Part shown: piece after piece, positions 10,026-20,745 of the stretch | Position numbering within the stretch: position 1 is the stretch's first letter | Layout: the number at the start of each line of letters is the position of its first letter | Assembly (NCBI RefSeq): GCF_002127545.1 | Contig: NZ_MUBK01000009.1 | Location: 61,564-125,563 of the forward strand | DNA from: Xenorhabdus beddingii | Lineage (GTDB): Bacteria > Pseudomonadota > Gammaproteobacteria > Enterobacterales > Enterobacteriaceae | Direction of reading: 5' to 3' | Length of the DNA stretch: 64,000 bases | The notes under the pieces: generated by a model | The model's input: only the letters and a program-made list of their open reading frames with translations | The model's database searches: none | Told to the model about the DNA's origin: nothing | Position numbers and translations under genes: made by a program

Positions 10026-11313
10026 GTTCCTTCCCCTCCTCAAGTGCCTCCATAACATGGGCTACGGTGTGAAAAGAACCACAAACGACAATGATATCCT
10101 GCGCTGACGCATCTTCCATTGCTTGTTGCCATGCTGACTCGACTTCGGTAAACATGCGGGCATGGTCAAGATGCCCGGCCAATATTTCAGCCTCTGCACC
10201 CCGTAGTTCATGCAGTGATGCGCAGTACCATTCGTCAATCTGCCGGGAAAGGCAAGCCAGTGTACCCGCAATATCCTTGTCTTCCAGCATACCAACCACA
10301 CCACGTATTTTGCTGTCGGGTAAACGGGGCAATTCTGCCAGTTTCTGAATCAGATAAGCTGCAGCATGCGGATTATGCGCCACATCCAGAATGACCAGCG
10401 GATTGTCTCTGACAATTTGGAAACGTCCCGGTAACCGGGCGTTTCTCAACCCCGCCCGAATAGCCCGCTCGTCAATTGCCCGGCTGACTTTATCATCCTG
10501 TTGCAACAAACAGTGGAGCACGCCCATCGCCGTCGCCGCATTCGCCAGAGGTAAATTGGGTAACGGCAATTGACTGAATTGCTGTTCCCCCGCCTGCCAA
10601 GTCCAGCTATCTGTACCCTGCAAGAAATGCCAATCAACATCACGACGAAATAATTTGGCACCCAATTCATCCGCAACATCAGCAATCGCATGTGGCATGT
10701 CAGGTTCACCCACCACAGCAAAACGGCCGCGACGAAAAATTCCCGCTTTTTCACGGCCAATGTGCTCGCGATCAGCACCAAGCCAATCCGTATGATCCAG
10801 TGCAATACTGGTGATGGCCGCAATATCGGCATCCACAATGTTGGTGGCATCCAGACGTCCGCCCAACCCCACTTCCAGAATCACAACATCAAGGCAGGCT
10901 TCTTTAAAAAGCTGTAACGCCGCCAACGTGCCGTATTCGAAATAAGTTAAGGAAATATCACCACGTTGGGCTTCAATATCTGCAAATACACGACAAAAAT
11001 CCTGTTCTGCTGGCTCCTTGCCCTGAATACGGACCCTTTCGGTATAACGTACCAGATGCGGGGAACTATACACGCCAACCTTAAGCCCGGCGGCCAGAAA
11101 AATAGATTCGAGAGTATGGCAAGTGGTTCCCTTGCCATTAGTCCCTGACACCGTGATAACTTTAGGTGCTGGATCCAGCAAGCCTAATTGGCTGCCGAGT
11201 TTGCCAACACGCTCAAGCCCCATATCAATGGCTTTGGTGTGCAGGTTTCCAAGATAGGAAAGCCACGTCATCAGTGGCGACGTGGCTTGGGGAGTTAGTA
11301 AAGTATCAGACAT
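10015..11313 (-). CDS. folC: Dihydrofolate synthase / folylpolyglutamate synthase FolC
   Basis: A 432-residue Mur-ligase-family enzyme that adds glutamate to dihydropteroate, and then further glutamates to reduced folates. The ATP-binding P-loop reads [16 protein letters not shown] near residue 55. The family's [14 protein letters not shown] and DHTDWLG segments (about 145-175) follow, then a C-terminal ligase domain with [10 protein letters not shown] near residue 305. Its ATG lies inside the end of accD (8-base overlap, ATGTCTGA) and its own end overlaps dedD, so accD-folC-dedD form one tightly coupled unit, as in E. coli. Confidence 0.96.
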   Translation of the reverse strand: MSDTLLTPQATSPLMTWLSYLGNLHTKAIDMGLERVGKLGSQLGLLDPAPKVITVSGTNGKGTTCHTLESIFLAAGLKVGVYSSPHLVRYTERVRIQGKEPAEQDFCRVFADIEAQRGDISLTYFEYGTLAALQLFKEACLDVVILEVGLGGRLDATNIVDADIAAITSIALDHTDWLGADREHIGREKAGIFRRGRFAVVGEPDMPHAIADVADELGAKLFRRDVDWHFLQGTDSWTWQAGEQQFSQLPLPNLPLANAATAMGVLHCLLQQDDKVSRAIDERAIRAGLRNARLPGRFQIVRDNPLVILDVAHNPHAAAYLIQKLAELPRLPDSKIRGVVGMLEDKDIAGTLACLSRQIDEWYCASLHELRGAEAEILAGHLDHARMFTEVESAWQQAMEDASAQDIIVVCGSFHTVAHVMEALEEGKERGK

Positions 11314-12256
11314 CTTCTTTATTAGCGTTGATATTTATATCAGCTTCGACATCAGTAGGTTGTTCAACAACGATTTTTTCCACTGGCTGCGCTTGGGTAC
11401 CCGGCTGCGGTTGATGAGTCAACATTGCGATCAGGCTGGCCACTTTCTCACGCATCTCCGGGCGACGCACGATCATATCAATCGCCCCTTTTTCCAGTAA
11501 GAATTCACTACTCTGGAAACCTTCCGGCAGTTTTTCACGCACGGTCTGCTCTATCACGCGGGGACCGGCAAAACCAATCAATGCCTTAGGCTCAGCGATA
11601 TTAATATCACCCAGCATCCCCATACTTGCCGTCACTCCCCCCATTGTCGGGTTAGTCAGGACACTGATATAAGGCAGACTCCGATCTTGCATTTTTGCCA
11701 GCGCAGCACTGGTTTTTGCCATCTGCATCAGTGACATCAGCGCTTCCTGCATACGCGCCCCACCGCTGGAAGCAAAACAGATGAACGGGCAGTTGTCTTC
11801 CAGAGCCTGTTCAACGGCACGGACGAAACGTGCACCGACGACCGATCCCATTGAGCCGCCTATGAAGCTAAATTCAAAGGCACCCGCCACAACAGGCATC
11901 TCATGCAATGTACCTTTCATGACGATCAGTGCGTCTTTTTCCTGCGTCTGTTTCTGGGCTGCAGTTAAACGGTCTTTGTATCTTTTGGTATCGCGGAACT
12001 TGAGAATATCTTTAGGTTCCAGCTCACTGCCTAATTCCGTGCCGGTGCCTTCATCCAAAAATGCGGTCAGTCTCCGACGGGCCGAAATGCGCATATGGTG
12101 GTCGCACTTTGGACACACTTCAAGATTACGCTCTAATTCAGCACGATACAGTACCTGACCACAACTGTCGCATTTTGTCCAAACTCCTTCAGGGATATTT
12201 GCCTTACGAGTTTGCATAATTTTGCTTTTATTTAGAATCTTTTCAATCCAGCTCAT
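11306..12256 (-). CDS. accD: Acetyl-CoA carboxylase carboxyltransferase subunit beta
   Basis: A 316-residue subunit that, with AccA, moves the carboxyl group from biotin to acetyl-CoA and so makes malonyl-CoA for fatty-acid synthesis. A four-cysteine zinc finger is visible near the N-terminus (KCDSCG and then EVCPKCDHH). The crotonase-fold carboxyltransferase domain has [18 protein letters not shown] near residue 165 and the [17 protein letters not shown] segment near 240. The C-terminal tail after about residue 290 is poorly conserved and rich in Val, Glu and Asn. The zinc finger is known in E. coli to bind its own mRNA. It heads the accD-folC-dedD unit. Confidence 0.97.
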   Translation of the reverse strand: MSWIEKILNKSKIMQTRKANIPEGVWTKCDSCGQVLYRAELERNLEVCPKCDHHMRISARRRLTAFLDEGTGTELGSELEPKDILKFRDTKRYKDRLTAAQKQTQEKDALIVMKGTLHEMPVVAGAFEFSFIGGSMGSVVGARFVRAVEQALEDNCPFICFASSGGARMQEALMSLMQMAKTSAALAKMQDRSLPYISVLTNPTMGGVTASMGMLGDINIAEPKALIGFAGPRVIEQTVREKLPEGFQSSEFLLEKGAIDMIVRRPEMREKVASLIAMLTHQPQPGTQAQPVEKIVVEQPTDVEADININANKEDV

Positions 12257-12422
12257 TAATGAACCTTTCCGTCTGAATCTGGCTTATACCTTGATCTCCC
12301 AAGCTGCTGCTGCATGAGCGGCAACTTGAAATGCATCAGGTAGATGCCAGCTTTTGTTTTACGTGCCATTAAACCACAATGCTACCGCAGTGTGGATAAA
12401 AAACTGCTCAAACCTGTTAGGG

Positions 12423-13118
12423 TTATTTACTTATATTCCCTGCTGCTTTTTTCGATGCAGCGCGGCGATGACGCCAAATTTCGATGACGCCGGGCAGAAT
12501 AGAAATAAAGATAATTGCAACAATCAATAGCTTCAGATTCTGCTGTATAACGGGCATATCGCCGAATAAATAACCTGCATACGTGAATAATAGCACCCAG
12601 ATAAATGCACCGATAACGTTATAAGCAGCAAAATGGCGATAAGACATTTTCCCCATTCCTGCCACAAACGGTGCAAACGTTCTAATAATTGGCACAAACC
12701 GAGCCAAAATTATTGCTTTTCCGCCGTGTTTTTCATAGAACCCATGAGTTTTATCCAGATAACTCCGGCGGAAAATTTTTGAATTCGGATTAGTAAATAA
12801 TTTCTCACCAAAAATTCGACCAATGGTATAGTTTATCGCATCACCCAGAATGGCGGCCGTTACCATCAAGGCCACCATGATGTGTACATTAGGATCATTC
12901 GAATTTAATGCAGAAAGTGCCCCGGCCACAAACAGCAGGGAATCTCCCGGCAAAAAGGGAGTTACCACCAGCCCTGTTTCACAAAATATAATCAGGAATA
13001 AGATGCCATACACCCAGTCCCCATAGTTGGCAACCAATTCGGCTAAATGAGCATCAATGTGTAAAATGAAATCGACAATAAATTTTGCAAAATCAACAAA
13101 ATGATTCAAAAACTCCAT
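12423..13118 (-). CDS. dedA: DedA-family membrane protein
   Basis: A 231-residue polytopic inner-membrane protein of the DedA superfamily, thought to help recycle or flip lipid carriers such as undecaprenyl phosphate and to maintain the proton gradient. The conserved signatures are visible: [19 protein letters not shown] (about 45-63), [14 protein letters not shown], and [17 protein letters not shown] (about 140-156) with its two arginines. It is about 12 residues longer than E. coli DedA because of an N-terminal extension. It lies between truA and accD, as in E. coli, with 166 bases separating it from accD. Confidence 0.94.
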   Translation of the reverse strand: MEFLNHFVDFAKFIVDFILHIDAHLAELVANYGDWVYGILFLIIFCETGLVVTPFLPGDSLLFVAGALSALNSNDPNVHIMVALMVTAAILGDAINYTIGRIFGEKLFTNPNSKIFRRSYLDKTHGFYEKHGGKAIILARFVPIIRTFAPFVAGMGKMSYRHFAAYNVIGAFIWVLLFTYAGYLFGDMPVIQQNLKLLIVAIIFISILPGVIEIWRHRRAASKKAAGNISK

Positions 13119-13181
13119 AATCTTCCTCGTTATGCACGAATATCCCTGCCATTATTTGACAATCGTTAGCCAGAAACCAGA

Positions 13182-14030
13182 TCATTTCCCAAAAACTAAA
13201 TCACTTCCCAAAAACAGTGGCCCCATCATGGGTTCAGGTAAACCAAAATGTTCAGGATAATCTACGGCAACTAAATATAACCCTTCAGCTTTGGCTGTTG
13301 CCGCCGCTTTCGTTCTGTCTTTCAGTGCCAAGAGTTCAGCCATCCAGACAGTGCCCTGATTGCCACAACCAATTTCCAGCAAGCTGCCGACAATATTGCG
13401 CACCATGTGATGAACAAAGGCATTTGCCTTGATATCCACGACAATATAGTCCCCATGCCGGCTGACATTGATGTGCATCATATTGCGCCATGGTGAATTG
13501 GACTGGCACTGCACCGCCCTGAAAGAAGTAAAGTCATTTTCTCCCAGTAAGCACTGTGCTGCTTCATGCATTTTTTTCTCATCCAGTGGATAGTGAAAAT
13601 GCGTGACTCCCTGTGCCAGTATCGCCGGACGATAACGGTGGTTGAAAATCACATAGCGATAACGGCGAGCCGTTGCACTGAAACGGGCATGAAATTCATC
13701 ATCCACCGTTTTGACCCAACGCACAGCAATATCCGACGGCAAATGGGTATTTACCCCCATTGTCCAGGCGGCATCTTTGCGTTGTGCCGACGTTTCAAAG
13801 TGCACCACTTGCCCGGTTGCATGTACTCCCGCGTCCGTTCTGCCAGCACAGAAAACGGAAATAGGTTCATTCGCCACTTGCGACAGCGCTTTTTCCAGAT
13901 ATTCCTGTACACTTCTCACTTCTTGCTGGCGCTGCCAACCATAATATCGGCTGCCGTCATATTCAATCCCCAGTGCAATTTTCACCTTTTTTGCCTCTGG
14001 CTCAGACTGACTCAGCTCTGTATCAGACAT
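13182..14030 (-). CDS. truA: tRNA pseudouridine(38-40) synthase TruA
   Basis: A 282-residue enzyme that makes pseudouridine at positions 38-40 of the tRNA anticodon stem. The catalytic aspartate lies in [18 protein letters not shown] near residue 70. [18 protein letters not shown] is the usual N-terminal signature, and the second half carries [12 protein letters not shown] and [17 protein letters not shown]. The first base of its ATG is also the last base of the usg stop codon (TGATG), so the pair is translationally coupled. Confidence 0.97.
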   Translation of the reverse strand: MSDTELSQSEPEAKKVKIALGIEYDGSRYYGWQRQQEVRSVQEYLEKALSQVANEPISVFCAGRTDAGVHATGQVVHFETSAQRKDAAWTMGVNTHLPSDIAVRWVKTVDDEFHARFSATARRYRYVIFNHRYRPAILAQGVTHFHYPLDEKKMHEAAQCLLGENDFTSFRAVQCQSNSPWRNMMHINVSRHGDYIVVDIKANAFVHHMVRNIVGSLLEIGCGNQGTVWMAELLALKDRTKAAATAKAEGLYLVAVDYPEHFGLPEPMMGPLFLGSDLVFGK

Positions 14031-15040
14031 CAGTAAAATTGCTCCTGCACCAGCTTTTCTGCAATTTCAACGGCCATCAATGCGCCACCAAAACGGATAT
14101 TATCGGCAACTGACCAGAATTGCAGCATTTCTGGCATACCATAATCATTGCGCAGACAACCGATGCTTAAACCATCACTGCCTGAAGCGTCAGTCACCTG
14201 AGTCGGGTAATCGCCCTCTTCTGAAACCTGAATTTCTTCAAGACGTTCAAATTCACCACGGGCTTCTTCTGTACCCACCGGACGCAGCGTTTCCAGACTC
14301 ACCATCTGCGCAATGCCATAGAAAACAGAGGATTGGACACAACTCACGGAAACGGGCAGACCGTCATCCTGCAATACCCGGCGAATTTGATCGACAATGC
14401 GGCGTTCTTCACGCACAGTTCCTTCAACATCAGGCAAGAGAGGCAGCATATTGAAGGCCAATTGTTTGCTGAAACGGCCTTCATCCGGTGGAATGCCATT
14501 TAATAAACGGGCACTCTGACCCGCCAGTTCATCAATGGCAGCTTTACCATGCACGGAAACCGGCAATATATTGGTCAAATGTAAACGCGCAATGCCCGCC
14601 GCATCGATTAATGGCTTAATGGCTGTCAAAACCTGACTGGTTGAGCTATCCGCCACCGCGACGATGTTACGATTGCGATATTCAGCCAACGCATACGGGT
14701 TAACACCAGGAACCACCAAAGGCACATCCGGTTCTGCCGCGAACAAGCCACTGCTGTCAATGACCAGACAACCGGCTTCTGTGGCTTTTTCAATATGCTG
14801 TGCTGTTGCTTCCATCGTCGCAGCAAAAAAGGCAAGTTGTACCTGTGACCAGTCAAACTCTGCCGCATCACGAACGGTGATATTTTTACCGTTAAAACGC
14901 TGGATTTTCCCCGCATTTTGTTCACTGGCCAGAAGATGCAGTTCACCAACCGGAAATTGGCGCTCCTGTAATAACGCCAATATCGCTCCACCTACTGCGC
15001 CCGTTGCACCCAAGAGCGCAATATTCCAACCTTCAGACAT
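14030..15040 (-). CDS. usg: Usg, aspartate-semialdehyde dehydrogenase-like protein without the catalytic cysteine
   Basis: A 336-residue member of the semialdehyde dehydrogenase fold, matching E. coli Usg. The NAD(P) motif is [14 protein letters not shown] at the start. The region where true Asd enzymes have the acyl-enzyme cysteine reads [12 protein letters not shown], with no cysteine, so catalysis as Asd is unlikely. The start at 15040 ([11 protein letters not shown]) matches E. coli and follows GGAGAA; the ATG at 15064 is rejected. It lies between pdxB and truA, as in E. coli. Its function is unknown. Confidence 0.92.
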   Translation of the reverse strand: MSEGWNIALLGATGAVGGAILALLQERQFPVGELHLLASEQNAGKIQRFNGKNITVRDAAEFDWSQVQLAFFAATMEATAQHIEKATEAGCLVIDSSGLFAAEPDVPLVVPGVNPYALAEYRNRNIVAVADSSTSQVLTAIKPLIDAAGIARLHLTNILPVSVHGKAAIDELAGQSARLLNGIPPDEGRFSKQLAFNMLPLLPDVEGTVREERRIVDQIRRVLQDDGLPVSVSCVQSSVFYGIAQMVSLETLRPVGTEEARGEFERLEEIQVSEEGDYPTQVTDASGSDGLSIGCLRNDYGMPEMLQFWSVADNIRFGGALMAVEIAEKLVQEQFY

Positions 15041-15127
15041 GTTGGTTTTCTCCACTTCTTTCATTTTGCTGACAGGCAGGGGTCCCTGCCTGTATTAAAT
15101 CACTTGAGTGTTAAACACCATTCTGCA

Positions 15128-16282
15128 TTAAACACACTTTGGCATTACACCCACTTTGGCATTAAATCCAAGGTGGGACAGTAATTGCGCACTTTTCTCT
15201 GAATCACAAAATACCGTCAGGGAGGACCATTCCCGGCGTTCTGGATAATGTCTCCGCAACTGATCAAAAGCCCCCTTTTGACCCGCTACCTGACGTAAAG
15301 GTGCATCATCACGGCGCACATCATACACTAAATGTATCAAGCGCTTCAGGATGCTTTGTGTCACTTCACCTTGTATGGCGATCTGGCTGAAATCAGGTGT
15401 GGGCAACAGCTCCGCCAATTCCGTTTTGCGGGGTTGCCCCAAGAATTCGCAATAGGCTTCAAAAACCTGCGTTGTGCCCCTGGCCTTGCCCTCCAAGGTA
15501 TAACCCGCAATATGGGGTGTACCAATATCAATCAACGCCAGTAAAGGCAGTGAAAGATTAGGCTCTGGCTCCCAAACATCAAGCACAACCCGTAATTTTT
15601 TTCCACGTTGCAGTACAGAAAGTAATGCTTGATTATCAACCACCTCACCCCGGCTGGCATTAATCAAAATTCGGTTATCCGGTAATGCCGAAAGTAATTC
15701 TTCATCTGCCAAATGGTGGGTTCGATATGGGCCAGACTGATTAAGGGGGGTATGGAACGTCAGAATATCGGCTTCTGTCACCAATTTTTCTAAAGGCCAA
15801 AATTCGCCTTCATCACCACGATCAGCTCTGGGAGGGTCACACAGTAATGTTTTCACACCCAAAGCCGCCAGCCGATCAGCCAAACGCCCACCGACATTGC
15901 CAACCCCCACAATGCCGACAGTTTTATCTTTAAGTTGAAATTGATCTTGTTCAGCCAAGAGCATCAGTGCAGAAAATACATACTCAACAACCGCAATCGC
16001 ATTACATCCGGGGGCAGCCGAAAAACCAATCCCCGCCTGCGACAACCATTGTTGATCAACATGATCCATCCCCGCAGTGGCAGTACCGACAAATTTCACT
16101 GAGCTGCCTTGCAACAAGGAGCCATTAACTTTAGTGACAGAGCGCACCATAAAGGCATCCGCATACTCCAGTGCACCTTCAGGCACAGGGCGCCCCGGAA
16201 TTGCCTGTACTTCACCCAATTGCTGAAAGAGCTGTTCAGCATAAGGCATATTTTCATCAACCAGAATTTTCACTTTTCTCAT
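15128..16282 (-). CDS. pdxB: Erythronate-4-phosphate dehydrogenase PdxB
   Basis: A 384-residue D-2-hydroxyacid dehydrogenase for the second step of the DXP-dependent pyridoxal 5'-phosphate pathway. Its NAD-binding Rossmann motif is [20 protein letters not shown] near residue 120. The catalytic arginine lies in [10 protein letters not shown], with LDVWEPEPN and the histidine of GTPHIAGYT following. A C-terminal PdxB dimerisation domain occupies about residues 285-380. The last codons lie in two 17-base-spaced copies of CACTTTGGCATTA, so the C-terminal [11 protein letters not shown] tail has probably been altered by a local duplication. The usg start is 87 bases downstream. Confidence 0.96.
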   Translation of the reverse strand: MRKVKILVDENMPYAEQLFQQLGEVQAIPGRPVPEGALEYADAFMVRSVTKVNGSLLQGSSVKFVGTATAGMDHVDQQWLSQAGIGFSAAPGCNAIAVVEYVFSALMLLAEQDQFQLKDKTVGIVGVGNVGGRLADRLAALGVKTLLCDPPRADRGDEGEFWPLEKLVTEADILTFHTPLNQSGPYRTHHLADEELLSALPDNRILINASRGEVVDNQALLSVLQRGKKLRVVLDVWEPEPNLSLPLLALIDIGTPHIAGYTLEGKARGTTQVFEAYCEFLGQPRKTELAELLPTPDFSQIAIQGEVTQSILKRLIHLVYDVRRDDAPLRQVAGQKGAFDQLRRHYPERREWSSLTVFCDSEKSAQLLSHLGFNAKVGVMPKCV

Positions 16283-16524
16283 CCAACGGCTTAAATGGGC
16301 GGGATCTGCTATTCTGCCATTTTATCGGCATAAAACCTATATGCCCTTTATCTTTCAAATCAGCCTTTCCTAAAACATTCTGCTATCGTCCCTGCTTGCA
16401 CCGCCGTAATAAAGTTCTTTCTGGGGTATAACTCTTTTTAAGGTATAACTCTTTTTGAATAAATCGATCACGGCTACATTGCTAAACTACTCAAACGATA
16501 CACTTACACAAAAAATTTATCTCA

Positions 16525-17427
16525 ATGAAGAATTTATTGTTTCCCTTCGTGGCTGTATTGATCTGGTCAATCAATGCCGTTGTCAGTAAAGCTGCCGCCA
16601 CTTTAATTGAACCCGCAGCAATTTCTTTTTATCGATGGTTCATTGCCTTCCTGACTTTGACGCCTTTTCTCTTATTACCCGTCCTGAAGCAGCGGAAAAT
16701 AGTTGCCCAATATTGGTGGAAGTTATTGATTCTTAGCTCTCTGGGCATGGTTCTTAACCAAAGTCTGGCATACTACGCGGCTCATACTGTCAGTGCGACG
16801 ATCATCGGAATTTTCACCTCACTCATTCCATTATTGACCGTCATTATCAGTATATTCGCCTTGCGAGCAGCCCCTACTGTCGGGATCACCCTGGGTACGG
16901 TACTGTCTTTATTCGGCCTTGTATGGTTGGTCAGCAAAGGAGATCCGGCTTCCCTATTGCAACAGGGTCTGGGTATCGGAGAGGTGATGATGTTTATTGC
17001 TGCCGCTGCTTATGCGTTATACGGTGTCTTAACAAAACGCTGGGCGATCCCATTACCCAACTGGCAATCACTCTATGTACAAATTGGGTTTGGTGTTTTA
17101 TTGCTCCTGCCCAACTTCATGATGACGGAAGATGTTCAGTTAACCTCTGATAATCTTTCCCTTGTTCTGTTTGCCGGCATCCCGGCATCAATTATTGCCC
17201 CCTATTTGTGGATACAGGGCGTAGTACGCATTGGCGCAAGCATGACGTCTATTTTTATGAATCTGGCCCCCGTATTTACTGCCATCATTGCCATTCTGGT
17301 TCTCCATGAAAAAATGCAAAGTTATCACCTGATTGGAGGCGGTATTGTACTGGGTGGTGTGATACTCGCACAGCAATTACGCACCCCGCTCACACGCAGG
17401 AAGCCGGAAAACAATTCGAACCAGTAA
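16525..17427 (+). CDS. EamA-family (drug/metabolite superfamily) transporter
   Basis: A 300-residue membrane protein with about ten hydrophobic spans arranged as two repeated EamA domains of five (about 5-135 and 150-285). The N-terminal span FVAVLIWSINAVVSKAAATL and the span LVLFAGIPASIIAPYLWIQG are typical. Family members export amino acids or other metabolites; nothing here sets the substrate. The gene replaces flk/yfcJ of E. coli, downstream of pdxB. Its last 51 bases overlap the convergent tctE gene. Two direct copies of GGTATAACTCTTTTT (16425-16439 and 16442-16456) lie in the upstream region. Confidence 0.85.
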   Translation: MKNLLFPFVAVLIWSINAVVSKAAATLIEPAAISFYRWFIAFLTLTPFLLLPVLKQRKIVAQYWWKLLILSSLGMVLNQSLAYYAAHTVSATIIGIFTSLIPLLTVIISIFALRAAPTVGITLGTVLSLFGLVWLVSKGDPASLLQQGLGIGEVMMFIAAAAYALYGVLTKRWAIPLPNWQSLYVQIGFGVLLLLPNFMMTEDVQLTSDNLSLVLFAGIPASIIAPYLWIQGVVRIGASMTSIFMNLAPVFTAIIAILVLHEKMQSYHLIGGGIVLGGVILAQQLRTPLTRRKPENNSNQ

Positions 17428-18810
17428 TCCCCCCAATATTTCACTGGGTAAAAGCTGGAGAGGGGCACCGTGATACAGGCTGATTTCCTTGACGATAGTC
17501 AGCCCCAATCCTGCGCCCTCCAGCCCTGCGGCATTGTCCAAGCGGTTAAATGCCATGAGAGAGTGACGGATATCGCCTTGCGCGATACCTGGCCCCGAAT
17601 CATCGACTTCAAGACAACCATATTTTTTGTCTGGTGTCATCGTAACCCGAGCCGTCACGACTCCCATTTGTGGCGTATATTTGATGGCATTGTCCAGCAA
17701 ATTGGCACACATTTCCGCTAATAATACGGGTTCACCCTTGATCCACAACGTATCTTCCCCCTCATAACCCAAATCAATGCATTTGCTTTCTGCCTGCTGC
17801 CAGCGGGAAAAACAGGCTTGCTGCAGCAACTCCACGATATTCACTGGCTGATAATTTTGTACTGCCTGTTTTTCATGTACTTTCAACTGTGACAACTTCA
17901 ATAAGCGATCAGTCAACAAAATCATGTTATCCAAACTCTGATCAATAGCAGTCAGTATTGCTTCCCTCTGTTCCGGGTTCTGTTCACTACGAGCCACCAC
18001 CAGTTGGGTTTTCAAGACAGCCAAAGGCGTTCTGAGTTGATGGGAGGCATCCGCACTGAATCGCTCTTGGCGTCCCACCATTAATTTCAGCCGTTCGATA
18101 TATCGGTTGAACGCCAGAAGTAATGGAGAAAGTTCAGACCACGGCAAAATATCCGGTAATGGTGTGAGATTATTCGCGGAACGGCGGAGCATAATAGCGG
18201 ACAGTTTTCGTAACGGCTTGAGCAATTGTTTTAATAAGAGATAAGCCAGAAGCAGCGTCAATAGTACGACCGTGCCCTGATTCATCAACGAAGAAAACAG
18301 TAATTGTTGTGTCATATCTTGGCGGGAAATCACGGTTTCAGCCACTAATACCCGCGCCATTCCCATCATTCCGCCTTCATTGACAGGCTGATACAATGCC
18401 ACGACTCGTATAGGCTGCCCCTGATATTCTGCATCATAAAAATACGCCAGTGCCGTATACAAGGGGGAACGCTGGGTATGTTGCGGCATGAGGGGAAGAT
18501 TGTCGTAACCTGAGATGGTTTTCCCTTCCGGTGAGATGACTTGATAGTAAAGACGATCATGGATATTGCGCTCAAAACTATCCAAGACAACATAAGGGAC
18601 ATCAACCATCAGGCGCTTGTCTCGGACAATCAGGCGTTCGGCAACGGTTCTTGCTGATGCAAGCAAGGTTCGGTCATAAGCCAGTGTTGCCGCACTCTTC
18701 ACGCTGACATATTGGCTATAAACAGAAGCACAACCCAATAACAGCAGCGGCACGCCAAAAAACAGCAGCAGTTGGTGGAATAACGAACGGGGTATTTTGA
18801 CCAATTTCAT
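17377..18810 (-). CDS. tctE: Tricarboxylate two-component sensor kinase TctE
   Basis: A 477-residue membrane histidine kinase close to Salmonella TctE. Layout: membrane span about 12-30, a periplasmic 2CSK_N-type sensor region about 31-165, a second span about 175-195, a HAMP-like linker, a HisKA dimerisation domain with the phospho-accepting histidine in FSADASHQLRTPLAV near residue 255, and a C-terminal ATPase domain (N box MCANLLDNAIKYT; G box DDSGPGI; GLGLTIV). It overlaps tctD by ATGA and sits beside the tctCBA transporter, which it presumably switches on when citrate-like acids are outside the cell. Its C-terminal 51 bases overlap the convergent exporter gene. Confidence 0.93.
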   Translation of the reverse strand: MKLVKIPRSLFHQLLLFFGVPLLLLGCASVYSQYVSVKSAATLAYDRTLLASARTVAERLIVRDKRLMVDVPYVVLDSFERNIHDRLYYQVISPEGKTISGYDNLPLMPQHTQRSPLYTALAYFYDAEYQGQPIRVVALYQPVNEGGMMGMARVLVAETVISRQDMTQQLLFSSLMNQGTVVLLTLLLAYLLLKQLLKPLRKLSAIMLRRSANNLTPLPDILPWSELSPLLLAFNRYIERLKLMVGRQERFSADASHQLRTPLAVLKTQLVVARSEQNPEQREAILTAIDQSLDNMILLTDRLLKLSQLKVHEKQAVQNYQPVNIVELLQQACFSRWQQAESKCIDLGYEGEDTLWIKGEPVLLAEMCANLLDNAIKYTPQMGVVTARVTMTPDKKYGCLEVDDSGPGIAQGDIRHSLMAFNRLDNAAGLEGAGLGLTIVKEISLYHGAPLQLLPSEILGGLLVRIVFRLPACERGA

Positions 18811-19475
18811 GAGTCCGGCTGCTCCAAACGATACCCCAACCCACGTAATGTGCCTATTCTTACATCACTGTCGAGTAATTTTTTCCGCAATCGATGCACA
18901 TATAATTCGATGCTTTGTGGATTTGCTTCATCCGACAGGGAAAACACCTGCTCAAACAATTGCTGTTTAGAGACAGGACGACCCCGACGGTGAAACAGTG
19001 TGGTCAGAACGGATAATTCTCTGGGAGTCAGTGCTAATGGGGTATTGCCCAATACGAAATAACCTTCGTCTTCATAAACCAATGAGCCGAATTTTTGTGC
19101 TTCTTGCGACATCGCTGTACTGCGGCGTAATAATGCGCGAATACGCGCTTCCAGTTCCTGAAAATCAAACGGTTTAGTCAAATAATCATCGGCACCGGAA
19201 TTCAATCCCTTGACGCGATCTGTCACTTCTGTTTTGGCGGTCAATAACAATACGGGTAGATTTTGGCCGCGCTTACGCAGCCGGGATAACAAAGACATTC
19301 CGTCTAATCTGGGCAAAGCAACATCCAAAATCAGTAAGGCATAATTTTCGGTCTGTAAAAGCTGTTCTGCCACAACACCATCTTCCGCCAAATCGACCAC
19401 AAACCCAGAATGGCTCAATGCCTTCTGTAACCAATGTGATAAGTCAGGATGGTCTTCAACCAATAAGAGACGCAT
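18807..19475 (-). CDS. tctD: Tricarboxylate response regulator TctD
   Basis: A 222-residue OmpR/PhoB-family regulator. The receiver domain (about 1-115) has the phosphorylated aspartate in ALLILDVALPRLDGMSLL, with the supporting lysine in YLTKPFDFQELEARIRALL. The C-terminal winged helix (about 128-220) has LTPRELSVLTTLFHRRGRPVS and ELYVHRLRKKL. The start at 19475 (MRLLLVEDHPD) matches Salmonella TctD; the upstream ATG at 19499 adds eight unrelated residues and is rejected. It is divergent from tctC, with 282 bases between them for control, and coupled to tctE. Confidence 0.93.
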   Translation of the reverse strand: MRLLLVEDHPDLSHWLQKALSHSGFVVDLAEDGVVAEQLLQTENYALLILDVALPRLDGMSLLSRLRKRGQNLPVLLLTAKTEVTDRVKGLNSGADDYLTKPFDFQELEARIRALLRRSTAMSQEAQKFGSLVYEDEGYFVLGNTPLALTPRELSVLTTLFHRRGRPVSKQQLFEQVFSLSDEANPQSIELYVHRLRKKLLDSDVRIGTLRGLGYRLEQPDS

Positions 19476-19523
19476 GAATAATACCACTGTTAAAAACAAA
19501 CCAGAGGAATAGAACTGAAATAT

Positions 19524-19559
19524 TAACCAATTGCAATATTAAGATTCAGCAATTGGTTA
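19524..19559. promoter_or_regulatory. Inverted repeat between tctD and tctC
   Basis: TAACCAATTGC and GCAATTGGTTA are perfect 11-bp arms separated by 14 bases, midway between the divergent tctD and tctC genes. It could be an operator for TctD or a transcript hairpin; the sequence does not decide. Confidence 0.4.
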
Positions 19560-19757
19560 TGAGTTAACAAAAAATATATTCCAAAACAGTTCATTAACAT
19601 TTCCGTGTGAAACACTGCGCAAATTAAGCGACTAAGGTCACATCCAGCCAATTTATATTGTTAATGAAAGGTAATTGAAAGGTTTCACTTCTATAAATAG
19701 ACATTCACCAGATCGTTATCATCCATGTCCTTTACTGGTGTTATGTGAGGAATCAAT

Positions 19758-20732
19758 ATGAAAACATTCAAAACCTTAGTCGCCGCTGCAAGTCTCCTTC
19801 TCTGCACTCATGCTTCTGCAACCACAGCTCCCAATAGAACTGAATGTATTGCGCCAGCCAAACCCGGGGGAGGTTTTGATTTAACCTGCAAACTTGTTCA
19901 GGTTTCATTATTGGAGACTAAATCCATCAACTCTCCAATGCGGGTCACATTCATGCCCGGTGGTGTCGGGGCGGTTGCCTATAATGCCATCATTGCCCAG
20001 CGGCCTGCTGAACCCGGCACGGTCGTCGCTTTTTCTGGTGGTTCCCTGTTGAATCTTGCCCAAGGAAAATTTGGCCGCTACAACGTAAATGATGTGCGCT
20101 GGCTGGCGAGTGTGGGTACAGACTACGGTATGATTGCTGTGCGCCAGGATTCACCTTACAAAACGTTGGCAGATTTGATGGCGGCATTCAAAAAATCACC
20201 CGATAGTATTGTGTTTGGTGCGGGTGCCTCTATCGGCAGTCAGGATTGGATGAAAACAGCCTTACTGGCAAAAGAAGTGGGTATTGACCCCCGCAAAATG
20301 CGCTATGTGGCATTTGAAGGTGGCGGCGAACCTATCACCGCCCTTTTAGGCAATCATATCCAAGTTGTTTCCGGTGACCTGAGTGAGACGTTACCTTATC
20401 TCAATGGTGATAAAATCCGCGTACTTGCTGTCTATGCAGACAAACGTCTGGAGGGTGAACTGGCAAATATTCCAACGGCAAAAGAACAGGGATATGACCT
20501 CGTGTGGCCGGTCATTCGTGGTTTTTATATGGGGCCGAAAGTCTCTGACGCACAGTATCAATGGTGGGTGGATACCTTTAAAACGCTACAGCAAACCGCA
20601 GAATTCAAAAAACAGCGCGAACTGCGAGGGTTATTTGAATTCAACATGACTGGCAAGGAGTTGGATGACTATGTGAAAAAACAGGTTGTTCAATACCATG
20701 AAATGGCCAAATCCTTTGGTTTAGCAAAATAA
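19758..20732 (+). CDS. tctC: Tripartite tricarboxylate transporter substrate-binding protein TctC
   Basis: A 324-residue periplasmic binding protein. A signal peptide is clear (MKTFKTLVAAASLLLCTHASA, broken by its hydrophobic core, with cleavage near residue 22). The mature protein starts with the Bug/TctC signature CIAPAKPGGGFDLTC. Later family features include AFEGGGEPITALLGNHIQ, the loop that closes over the carboxylates, and YMGPKVSDAQ. TctC captures citrate or related acids and delivers them to the TctA/TctB membrane part. GTGAGGAA lies seven bases before the ATG. It is the first gene of tctCBA. Confidence 0.94.
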   Translation: MKTFKTLVAAASLLLCTHASATTAPNRTECIAPAKPGGGFDLTCKLVQVSLLETKSINSPMRVTFMPGGVGAVAYNAIIAQRPAEPGTVVAFSGGSLLNLAQGKFGRYNVNDVRWLASVGTDYGMIAVRQDSPYKTLADLMAAFKKSPDSIVFGAGASIGSQDWMKTALLAKEVGIDPRKMRYVAFEGGGEPITALLGNHIQVVSGDLSETLPYLNGDKIRVLAVYADKRLEGELANIPTAKEQGYDLVWPVIRGFYMGPKVSDAQYQWWVDTFKTLQQTAEFKKQRELRGLFEFNMTGKELDDYVKKQVVQYHEMAKSFGLAK

Positions 20733-20745
20733 CAGAGGTGGCATC

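Noticed and set aside
14030..15040. Functional aspartate-semialdehyde dehydrogenase (asd)
   Set aside because: No catalytic cysteine, and the neighbours are those of usg.
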